Shown here one piece after another: positions 27,240 to 35,372 of a stretch of DNA of 50,441 nucleotides. The notes below the pieces were generated by a model, which was given only the letters and a program-made list of their open reading frames with translations, had not been told where the DNA came from and searched no databases. The translations under genes and the position numbers were made by a program. Each line of letters starts with the position of its first letter. The first letter of the stretch is position 1. Source of the stretch: Planctomyces sp. SH-PL62. GTDB lineage: Bacteria > Planctomycetota > Planctomycetia > Planctomycetales > Planctomycetaceae. The stretch spans positions 1 to 50,441 of the forward strand of contig CAMDEA010000040.1 in the NCBI GenBank assembly GCA_945893045.1, given 5' to 3'.

Positions 27240-30014
27240 TCAGTTCGTTTGACCGAGCCGCCCCAAGACAAGCGGCTCGCTGTAAAATTTCTCGTCGTCC
27301 AATTCCACGATGGCCCACACGACGACGATGCCGCTGTGTGAGTTTGGGCGGAGCGGCAAGATCACCTGTCCGCCGCCACTTTCATACGCTTTTCGCTGGA
27401 CGGTCAGCGTCTGTTGTGCCGGCACTTGTTCGGGAGACATATCCTCCGCTGGTTTTGACCGGCAGACTTTCAACAGACAAGCGTCGCTCAATCGCGCTGC
27501 CGGCCAGTTCCAGCGGAGCTGCACGCTGGTCGAACCGGGGATCGGGCGAATCGGCGAGCCCACCGTCGGCGGATTGAGTCCGTTCTTCTCGCGCGGCAGA
27601 ATCTCCGTGACGATCCAGTCTCGCAGGACCGAATGAAACGGAGCGAATTGGGCCGCCGAGTCGCGAATCGCGCGGCTACTGAATAACTCGGTAAAACGCC
27701 GTCGCTGATTGTTCTTGATCGCTTCCAAGAGTCCGCGTGTCTCCGCCACGGCGCGGCGCGCCTTGTCAATCCGATTCGCTTGCAGAGGCGCGAACTGCCA
27801 GGCCGCCAGAATCGGTGAGTTGCAACACTCCACGATCGCGACGTTGTCGTCCGTCGCGATCGCCGTTTCCAGGCGTTGCAGCAGCACACGCCGATCGCAA
27901 GCGACTTCCCACGCGGCACGCCACGGCTGCGCCTCGGCACAATCTCGCAACAACGAGTCATCCCAAATCGGCAAGAGTTGGCGGTCTTGTTCGTTAGGCA
28001 GTCCCGCCAACGAGATGCTCATCAAGGTTTGCAAGAGCGCCGCGCGCGGCACGGCCAGTTCGGCCCGCTCGCGAACCTCTGGCTCCACGAGGCAATCGGC
28101 TTGTTCCTGGCAGACCGCTTGCCAAGCACTCAACAACTGTGACTCGGAAGCGGCGGGCTGATTGCAAATCTGATCGAGCTTTCGGACTGCTCGCAGCCGC
28201 CGCTCGGCCTGTTCGACCCGCGTCTGGATCTGCGGGTCATAACCCTCCAAGAAGTCCTGTCCCGCCGTGACGATGGCTTGTTCGCCAGCCGACGTCAGAC
28301 GTGCCGAATGTTTCGCCAGGACATTCCGCGCCGTCTGCCAAAGTTGAAGCCGCTCCTCCGCCGCCGTGAGCCGATGACGCTGTTGCTCGGCAACATCCCA
28401 GCCTTGAAACAGCGATTCTTTCCAGGCCGCGACGAGAACCTGATCATTCGCCGCCGTCTGAGCCCGCGGCACCTTTTGAAACGCCTCGAACGCCGTGGAT
28501 TTTGCGATCAGCTTTTGCACGATTGGCAATTGGCCGTCCGCATCGGGATGCCCGCCGAGATCTTGCAACTGCTGCCAATGGGTCTTAAGCACATTCACGT
28601 CGAGAGTCGGCTGACGCAGTTCGCTCAGCACGATGTCAGACGCGGCATTCCGCTGACGCCACGTCTCGACTTCGCGTAAAAAGGCTTGAGCACTCTTGCG
28701 ATTCGCCAACAACTTTTGCTGGCGATCCCAGAGTTGAACCAGTTCGCGTCCGCGATTCGCCTGCCGCAACTGCCGCAACTGATCGAGCACCGGAATCACC
28801 TGCGCCGACTTGCGAGCCACCTCCACCGCCGGTTTGGCTTTCGGGTAATCGTCCAACAGTTTCGGCTCGTAGAGCGACGTCATCGCCGCTTCGTCGCCGC
28901 TGCTCACGGCCTGTTCCAATCGCTTGCGCTGCGCGACACGCTGCTCGGCCTCTTGGACTTGGAGCTGGATGTCCGCTGGCGGCGGTTGGCGGTTGAGCAA
29001 ATCCAACGCCTCGTCGAACGCCTTGAGGCTCAGCAACTCGCGAACCTTCTCGAAATCGTTGACGAACTGGTCGAGCGGCGGCACGTCTTGGATTGGGACG
29101 CGGTACAGGCCGAACAATTCGTCGGCCCACTTCCGGACTTTCTCATCCGACGACCGGCGCAAGTCCTTGAATAAGGACGACTCGTGCGGCGCGTCGAAAT
29201 CCTCCTTGCGAAATAACAGCTTGTCATACAGTTCTTCGTTCGGACGCTCGTTGTAGCCGAACCATAATTGAGGATCGGCCGTCAACGCACGCATCACCAC
29301 CAAGATGTATAACGCCGAGAAGTTGTCCAATCCGGGATACAGCAGCGTGGTCTCGTCTCGCTCCGGGTGTTGATATGGCTCGACGCCGATTTCGAGATTC
29401 CGGCGGCCCACCAACTTCGGCACGCACATGCAGTCATAGTCAACCAGCTTCAACTCGTTCGACGGCGTGACCATGACGTTGCCATGTTGCAGGTCTCCGT
29501 GAGCGATTTGCACGCGAGTCAGGTCGCTGACCAACTCGACCCACTTTTCGGACGCGGAGCCTAACGCGCGGCCGTTGCGATTCTGACAAGTGCTGCGAAT
29601 CCAGTCGAAGAGCGTGTCGCCAGGAACCCAATCCATCGTCAACAACGGGAACCATTTACCTCCCTTGCTGGCGATGCGGATGCCCTTCTCGAAGAACTTG
29701 AAGCCGACCAAACAACTGGGCCGGCTGCCGTTCAACGAGTCCAAGTAATCGCTAATGGCCGAGTAGCGTTCGCGTTGTTCGGTGCCGGAGGATCGCGTGA
29801 AAACGCGCAGGGCGACATCCGCGCCATCGGCGGTCGTGCCTTTGTAGACGGTGGCGAATGCCCCCGCTCGCGGCCGCGGTTGTTGGTTGTGACTCCACAA
29901 CTCAATCGTGCAAGTCTGCAGGTGCTGCAGTTCCGGTTTGCCAAAGGCGATCTGTGGGTTCTGCAGCATGTTGCTGTACTCACCCGCAATTGGCCAATTG
30001 GATCCAGTCGTCAT
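27240..30014 (-). CDS. Protein kinase-like protein lacking the VAIK lysine
   Basis: This encodes 924 residues. The kinase domain (about 20-330) shows the glycine loop GAFATVYKG (51-59), catalytic loop AHGDLQHGN (Asp174, Asn179) and metal site VDYDCM (192-194), as in planctomycete HxDLQHGN kinases. The beta-3 lysine position reads VALRVF, with Arg70 instead of Lys; relatives I recall have AVKCF here. It may be a weak or inactive kinase. A long helical, coiled-coil region (330-820) follows, then a fibronectin III-like end (PIRPIPGSTSVQLRW). No TM is present. It lies between the GTPase gene and the GAP1-like gene, so it probably regulates them. Confidence 0.85.
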   Translation of the reverse strand: MTTGSNWPIAGEYSNMLQNPQIAFGKPELQHLQTCTIELWSHNQQPRPRAGAFATVYKGTTADGADVALRVFTRSSGTEQRERYSAISDYLDSLNGSRPSCLVGFKFFEKGIRIASKGGKWFPLLTMDWVPGDTLFDWIRSTCQNRNGRALGSASEKWVELVSDLTRVQIAHGDLQHGNVMVTPSNELKLVDYDCMCVPKLVGRRNLEIGVEPYQHPERDETTLLYPGLDNFSALYILVVMRALTADPQLWFGYNERPNEELYDKLLFRKEDFDAPHESSLFKDLRRSSDEKVRKWADELFGLYRVPIQDVPPLDQFVNDFEKVRELLSLKAFDEALDLLNRQPPPADIQLQVQEAEQRVAQRKRLEQAVSSGDEAAMTSLYEPKLLDDYPKAKPAVEVARKSAQVIPVLDQLRQLRQANRGRELVQLWDRQQKLLANRKSAQAFLREVETWRQRNAASDIVLSELRQPTLDVNVLKTHWQQLQDLGGHPDADGQLPIVQKLIAKSTAFEAFQKVPRAQTAANDQVLVAAWKESLFQGWDVAEQQRHRLTAAEERLQLWQTARNVLAKHSARLTSAGEQAIVTAGQDFLEGYDPQIQTRVEQAERRLRAVRKLDQICNQPAASESQLLSAWQAVCQEQADCLVEPEVRERAELAVPRAALLQTLMSISLAGLPNEQDRQLLPIWDDSLLRDCAEAQPWRAAWEVACDRRVLLQRLETAIATDDNVAIVECCNSPILAAWQFAPLQANRIDKARRAVAETRGLLEAIKNNQRRRFTELFSSRAIRDSAAQFAPFHSVLRDWIVTEILPREKNGLNPPTVGSPIRPIPGSTSVQLRWNWPAARLSDACLLKVCRSKPAEDMSPEQVPAQQTLTVQRKAYESGGGQVILPLRPNSHSGIVVVWAIVELDDEKFYSEPLVLGRLGQTN

Positions 30015-30045
30015 GGGAGGCTCGTTGATTCAATGGGTTCTGATC

Positions 30046-30129
30046 GCTTAACCCCGACGCCAACGGCGTGGGTGGAACTGGGCATCACGGCGGACGTTCG
30101 CACGCACGCCGATGGCGTCGCGGTTAAAC
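30046..30129. repeat. GTTTAACC-family inverted repeat supplying a stop codon
   Basis: Arms 30046-30074 and 30101-30129 pair with a few mismatches and share the CGCCGATGGCGT core. The TAA stop of the GTPase gene (30124-30126) lies within the right arm. Located between the GTPase and kinase genes. Confidence 0.8.
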
Positions 30130-32379
30130 AGGTTTCGACTTCGCTTTGTCTTGATTGAGGACAGGGTGCCCATTCATGTGCAAGAGCCATAACAGCGGTT
30201 CGATGATTCCATAAGGCTCGATGGTGCGCTGGCTGAGATCGTTGACTCCGGGTTGATCCAGTCCAACAGGTGTCATCGGAAAGAACAGGAAGCGATCACC
30301 AAACAGATCTCGAATCTGACGCTCAATTCTCCAACCGGGCCAAATCGTTTCCGTCAGGCGTGCGATGGCATCGGAACGTCGCTGAAGGATCTCCATCGTC
30401 ATCACGCCCGACGATTGGTCGATCTGACTGAGGTCTTGGTAGAACTGCTCAATGAGATCGCTGCCTTGAGCGTAAGGTTGATTGACGAGCAAATCGAGCT
30501 TACTGATGCAGAGTGCAACCGGGATGTGAATCTGCTGTCCGGCCTTGAGATTCTTCATGAGCCGCAAGTCTTCGCGAAAGCCGAGCAAGGCTTGCACCTG
30601 CTTCTCATCTGGTCTCGTCGGGTCCAAGAAGAAAAAGTATCCGTCGGCATTCAACGCGCGGTTGCGTTGGGGATGCCCTTCATCTTGCGTGACTCGGCCA
30701 GCATAGTCGAACAAGCTGACCATCACGTCGGATTTGGCGAACGAATCGTTGTCGCGAAAGTTAAAAATCAATGGATGCGGGAAGCGATCGGCAACCGTCG
30801 CGCTCATCTTCATGCGGCTGTTGAGAACTTGATCGACGAACTTATCAAACTTCTTAGCGGCTTCGCCTTTCACTTTCTCGAAATGAACGTTGTCAGGAAA
30901 TCGTCCTAGGTTCAATTCCCGGTAGACCATCGCCAGTCCGAACGTTTTGCCCGATTCGCCGACACCCAAGGTCGAAAATCCGAGTTTTGTGCGTTCGCAA
31001 TAAGAGGCGTAAAAAACGAATTCGCACTCCGTAAAAGGATCATTGAGGATCACATTGGAACATCGCAATTCATCGAGCCCCGTACGCTGTGTCGAGCCAT
31101 CGGCATTCAAGAGCGGTTCCAGTTTGCCGACGGACAAGCAGCTTGGACAGGTCTTCGCCGTCAGCGATTGGGCGCGGCGCACTCCGCGCACGAAGACGAA
31201 CGCCAGGCCGCCGTACAAGGCCAGCAGCGTCGTGCCCAAGATTCCTCCGGCCAGGCGTTTCTTTTTCTCGGACTCGTTGATCGCGCCGCGATGCTTGGCA
31301 ACTTCCAATTCCACTTTCTGAAGTTGCTCCAGGTCTTGCTGCATTGACTTGGAAATCTCGGCGAGCAATTTGGTCGCAACCACGCTTTGTTGGACATGAT
31401 CGCGCGATGCGATCCACTGTTGCGGCAGCGTGGAACTGTCTTTCGCTTTCGGCAGCCGAGTCTTCACGGCCTCTAACCAGGCGGATCGCGCGGCGTCATG
31501 CCGAGTTTTCATCTCTTGGTGCTGCTTTTCGAGGTCGGACTTGGTGATCTCAGAATTCAGTTCGTCGATCTCGGCCGTCATGGTTTGCCGGGGCGCGGCA
31601 CCTTGGCCGCCGGTCAACGCGAGCAGCGATTCATAGCCCTGATTGCCGAAGACGAAGGTGACGACCGTGGGAACCGCGGGAACCAGGACGAGCAGTCCCA
31701 ACACAAACGCGCGGCGGCCAAGGCTGGTTTTGCGCACCCAAAACAATCGCCGGTAATACTGGCGGTGGTGAAACCAATACACGCCGACCAGGCACGCGCC
31801 GGCCACCATCGCACAGAACCAGAGCCAACGATTGCCGACATTGAGCACTTGCGCCAATTGAGAAGCCACGGCACCTTGAGCGGTGGCTTCGAAGACCTGA
31901 TTGCGGCCCTGGTTTAACCGTCCGCGAACGCTCAGCCAATTTCGCTGAGCCTGAGACTGTTCGTCTTGCAGTCCCTGAGCGGCGGTGGCGACTCCCTTCC
32001 AATACGGCGCGTAGTTTTGATCGAGCAAGGAAAGCAGTTGTCGTTGCGAATCCGGAGACAGGTCGTTGGTGAATCCGTCGAGCAGCGTTTTCTCGGTGTG
32101 AAATCGTGTGATCGCCTCGTAGCGAGTCAGTTCCTGTTCCCAAAACTGACGTTCGGTCTGAAGCCGCAGCAATTTTTCTCGCTGTTGAATGAAGGTCTTG
32201 GCCAAGTCTTCGAAGTCGGATGCCGAGCTGTCCTCGGACGACTCCGCGGCCAGTGTTCGCGACGGAGCCGGCGCGAGCCAGAAAGTCGATGCCGCCAGCG
32301 CGAGCACCGCCCAACGGAGCCAGCGGACATGGCGAGCTGGCTGGCTCGGCGGTTCGAGATTCGTGGACACTTCCACCAT
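30124..32379 (-). CDS. Membrane-anchored double-GTPase (DO-GTPase2-like)
   Basis: This encodes 751 residues. The signal/TM segment is about 21-44, with TM helices near 184-203, 222-245 and 376-400 separated by coiled-coil-like stretches. A Cys-rich knot (CPSC at 411-414, further Cys up to 461) precedes the GTPase. GTPase motifs: P-loop GVGESGKT (472-479), DYAG (558-561, G3) and SKLD (626-629, G4). The P-loop ESGKT and G3 DYAG fit the DO-GTPase2 group predicted to work with GAP1 proteins. It is the first gene of the block, with a divergent promoter region upstream. It is likely the NTP-driven switch of the system. Confidence 0.85.
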   Translation of the reverse strand: MVEVSTNLEPPSQPARHVRWLRWAVLALAASTFWLAPAPSRTLAAESSEDSSASDFEDLAKTFIQQREKLLRLQTERQFWEQELTRYEAITRFHTEKTLLDGFTNDLSPDSQRQLLSLLDQNYAPYWKGVATAAQGLQDEQSQAQRNWLSVRGRLNQGRNQVFEATAQGAVASQLAQVLNVGNRWLWFCAMVAGACLVGVYWFHHRQYYRRLFWVRKTSLGRRAFVLGLLVLVPAVPTVVTFVFGNQGYESLLALTGGQGAAPRQTMTAEIDELNSEITKSDLEKQHQEMKTRHDAARSAWLEAVKTRLPKAKDSSTLPQQWIASRDHVQQSVVATKLLAEISKSMQQDLEQLQKVELEVAKHRGAINESEKKKRLAGGILGTTLLALYGGLAFVFVRGVRRAQSLTAKTCPSCLSVGKLEPLLNADGSTQRTGLDELRCSNVILNDPFTECEFVFYASYCERTKLGFSTLGVGESGKTFGLAMVYRELNLGRFPDNVHFEKVKGEAAKKFDKFVDQVLNSRMKMSATVADRFPHPLIFNFRDNDSFAKSDVMVSLFDYAGRVTQDEGHPQRNRALNADGYFFFLDPTRPDEKQVQALLGFREDLRLMKNLKAGQQIHIPVALCISKLDLLVNQPYAQGSDLIEQFYQDLSQIDQSSGVMTMEILQRRSDAIARLTETIWPGWRIERQIRDLFGDRFLFFPMTPVGLDQPGVNDLSQRTIEPYGIIEPLLWLLHMNGHPVLNQDKAKSKPV

Positions 32380-32751
32380 CGCGCGGCCTTCCCCTGAGAG
32401 AAACGGTGCTGATTCCGCCGGTGCCTGATCCGCGTTGGATCAACCACGACATTGTTTCCGGGACCGAACATTCTGGCGATCCGTCCGGACGATTGGACGG
32501 AGCACTCTATCCATCAACGTCGGCACATTCCAATTACAACGGCTGTGCCTGTTCACCGTCGCATTCTGCCCGATTTTTGCAGCCAAGCGGTCTTCAGACG
32601 TGACTTCCCGGAAATCGGCAGTACCGTTTTTGGCTTCGCGTTGTGCGATCGGCTCGCGGTCAAATTGTCGCTTGGCTTTCCGAGTCGAGCAGTCAAACGG
32701 CTCGACTCAGAGAGTCCAGCCCGCTACGAGGAAACGGAAAGAGGCTCTGCG
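32380..32751. promoter_or_regulatory. Divergent intergenic region
   Basis: This 372-base gap separates the GTPase gene (-) and the repeat-protein gene (+). It must hold promoters for both, but no convincing -35/-10 pair was identified. Positions 32682-32731 carry a degraded palindrome of the 11449-11508 family (CCGAGTCGAGCA ... GGCTCGACTCAGAGAG). A frame extending upstream of 32752 lacks coding character. Confidence 0.45.
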
Positions 32752-35217
32752 ATGAAACCGTTGCTTCACGTGATTCGCTGCGTGTCCGTGTGGTCGGGAA
32801 TGCTGCTCGCTGCGGCTTGGTTTCCGACGCTCGCATCCGCTCAAACCGAGAACGCGGTCAAGCCGCCCGACGCGGCCGCTCCGACCGATCCCGAGGCCGA
32901 CAAGCTCGCGAAGACGTTGCGAGCGGATTTGGTGATCGACAAGAAACTGAATCCGAAGGTGCATGGCTTTCTGATCGTCGCCGACCCGGATGCTCAAACC
33001 GAATTGCAAGTCACCGTGACGGTCGTCGTGGATAAGGACGAGCAAGAGATCTCGGTGGCTGCCATCCGCGAGTTGATCGAGAAAGTGGTCGAGAAGACGG
33101 CATACAAGCTCGACGTGAAGCCGCATCCCGTGGCGATGCTGCTGGTCGAATTACAAAAGGCTCTGTCCAGCGACGCGGACTTGAAGGGCTGCCGATTGGA
33201 TGACGTCGAATACACGGACGAAGCCGGTGTCACGAAAGTTGTCCTGCGCGGTCTGATCTTGCAGGCGGGACAACGGGCGAAGATGACCGAACTCGGCAAC
33301 CGCGTCATCAAGGCCGTGTACGGTCCTGACGCTGCCGCCGTTCCCGTGGCTAATGCCGGTGAGATGGAACTCCTGGAAGCTCCGGACGCGGATTCGATCG
33401 AGGCCGCCAAGAAGTTCAACCAGCAGCTTGTCGACGCCGTGAAGAAGAATCCGAAAAGCCGCACGCATGACGGTGCAGCCGTGGTCGTGTATCGCGATCC
33501 CAAGAGCAAAGCGGTTCGATTCACGATCACGTTGATTGTCGACAAGGAACAGAAGTCCGAGGTTCCGCTGGCCGAAGTGGAAGCCCTCGCCGCCAAGCAT
33601 TTGCCGCAGGACAGCTTCGACAAGATCGTGCTGCAATTGCATCCCGCGAAGGAGTTGGTCGCTCAATTTCAGAAGGCGGTCGCGGACCAAAAGTCGCTGC
33701 AAGCGACCTGTGTCGAGGACTTGTATTACGAGGCTCAAGACGATGTCTGGGAACTGCACTTGGTGGGAGCCATCACGAAACAATCGCAAAAGGAAGAGCT
33801 GATCAAGCTGGCGAACGAAGTCATGCAGGTTGTTTACGCCAAGCAGACGGCTCCGCTGGCCAAGGTCGATGGTCTTGTCCTCTTCGAGCGCGATGCCGAG
33901 TCGCTGCTCGCCGAGCAGGACCTGAAGGAGCAACTCCTGAAAGCCGTTCTCGCGGATGCCAAGCTTTATGGAGCGTCGCTGGTCGTATCATTGGACCCGT
34001 GCGCGAAGAAGGCACGATTCCGCATTGAGGTCGTCATTGATCAATCACAAGACGATGCGGCATTGACGGAGTTGGAATCGCTCGCCAAGAAGAGGCTGCC
34101 GCCCGACAGCTTGGATAAGTCGACGGTCCTGAAACATCCCGCGACTAAAGCTCTCGCGAAGTTGCGTAAAGCCATCACCGCGTCACCGGAGTTGGCCGGC
34201 TGCCAAGTCGAAGACGTGGTTTACGTCGTGGAGGACGACGCGCTGTCGTTCGAGATGATCGGCACGCTCGCTCGGCACACGCAGCGAGTCGCCATCACGC
34301 AACAGTGCAACCAGGTGTTGGAAGAGGTCTATTCCGGAACCGGTCTGGCGGTTCCCGTAGCGCGAGCACACCGACTCACGCTGCCAACTCTGACCCCGGC
34401 AGCATTCGTCGCGAAGCTGAGAGCGCGCATCGAGGCGAACAAGGCACTCATCGGATGTCAGATCACGAGCGCCGCGTTCCTGGATCAGGACGGCAACACC
34501 GGAATGCAGTTGTTCGGCCAAGTGGCTCATTCGCGGCAGCGTGCGGCAGTGATCGCGGAGTCGAACGCCGTTCTGGCGGATGTCTACGGCGAAGACCCCG
34601 CGTATCGACCGCTCGGCGACAAGTTACAGGTCGTCTACATGCCGACGGCGGAAGTGCTGGCGGAATTGCAACGGCAGTTGGAACTCCGACTCGAATTGGA
34701 CGGCTGCCAAATCACCTCCGCGGCCTATGTCCTGGACGGCGACAGCGAATTCCTGGAACTCTCCGGTCGCCTGGCCGTGGCGGAGCAGCGGGAAGTCTTG
34801 ACGAACTGGGTCAACGGTGTGCTCGACCAGACGTATGGCACCGAATGGCCGCGCGTGAAAATTCAAATGCGGCTGGTTTCCCCAACGGCGTTTGTCGCGA
34901 CGCGGTTCTTCACTCTGGGGATTGGACGTTATGTGCAACGTGATTTCGCGGCGGCCGAACGGGACTTTTTTCAGGCGATCCTCGAAGCTCCCGGCAAGCT
35001 GGAATACAAGTATTGGCACATCGCGACGCTGATCGCTCAAGGACGCGTCGAACTGGCTTACGCGCGCCTCCGCCCGCTGACCATTCTGCGGCGACGCACG
35101 ATGCACGACGACGAATATGGCAAGGTCTTACTCACGCTCGAAAATGTTCAAGGACCAATTCGCTGGAAGTTGGTGCGGCTTGAGGACCGAGCCTTCATCG
35201 AAGGCACGACGAAGTAA
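32752..35217 (+). CDS. Secreted protein with about five to six BON-like repeats
   Basis: From ATG 32752 (GGAAAGAGG upstream) the product is 821 residues. Residues 1-30 form a signal peptide ending ASAQ. The body consists of repeated units of roughly 80-130 residues, each with a helix followed by a line such as LKGCRLDDVEY, LAGCQVEDVVY, LIGCQITSAAF or LDGCQITSAAY and a beta strand. The pattern of alternating helix and strand resembles BON domains, but this is a guess. The end resembles a TPR-type helical pair (FAAAERDFFQAILEAPG). It is transcribed divergently from the GTPase and may be a periplasmic partner. Confidence 0.65.
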   Translation: MKPLLHVIRCVSVWSGMLLAAAWFPTLASAQTENAVKPPDAAAPTDPEADKLAKTLRADLVIDKKLNPKVHGFLIVADPDAQTELQVTVTVVVDKDEQEISVAAIRELIEKVVEKTAYKLDVKPHPVAMLLVELQKALSSDADLKGCRLDDVEYTDEAGVTKVVLRGLILQAGQRAKMTELGNRVIKAVYGPDAAAVPVANAGEMELLEAPDADSIEAAKKFNQQLVDAVKKNPKSRTHDGAAVVVYRDPKSKAVRFTITLIVDKEQKSEVPLAEVEALAAKHLPQDSFDKIVLQLHPAKELVAQFQKAVADQKSLQATCVEDLYYEAQDDVWELHLVGAITKQSQKEELIKLANEVMQVVYAKQTAPLAKVDGLVLFERDAESLLAEQDLKEQLLKAVLADAKLYGASLVVSLDPCAKKARFRIEVVIDQSQDDAALTELESLAKKRLPPDSLDKSTVLKHPATKALAKLRKAITASPELAGCQVEDVVYVVEDDALSFEMIGTLARHTQRVAITQQCNQVLEEVYSGTGLAVPVARAHRLTLPTLTPAAFVAKLRARIEANKALIGCQITSAAFLDQDGNTGMQLFGQVAHSRQRAAVIAESNAVLADVYGEDPAYRPLGDKLQVVYMPTAEVLAELQRQLELRLELDGCQITSAAYVLDGDSEFLELSGRLAVAEQREVLTNWVNGVLDQTYGTEWPRVKIQMRLVSPTAFVATRFFTLGIGRYVQRDFAAAERDFFQAILEAPGKLEYKYWHIATLIAQGRVELAYARLRPLTILRRRTMHDDEYGKVLLTLENVQGPIRWKLVRLEDRAFIEGTTK

Positions 35218-35235
35218 ATCATCGGGGTCGCTGCT

Positions 35236-35372
35236 CTAGCTCAGATTATTCATGGCCGCGATGTAACCCGAAGCGTCAGCGAGGGAGTCATCACACACTC
35301 CCTCGCTGACGCTTCGGGTTACATCGCAGCACACTGCTCTCCCCAATGAGTAGGCCATGAACAATCTCGGCT
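35236..35372. repeat. Composite inverted repeat between convergent genes
   Basis: A perfect 31-bp inverted repeat (35258-35288 / 35297-35327, 8-base loop; arm starts GCGATGTAACCCGAAGCG) is nested in an outer imperfect pair (about 35233-35256 / 35351-35374). The TAG stop of the minus-strand gene lies in the outer arm. Its position suits a bidirectional terminator. Confidence 0.85.

Noticed and set aside
32452..32751. Upstream extension of the secreted repeat protein
   Set aside because: The signal peptide and ribosome site place the start at 32752; the extension crosses a degraded palindrome.
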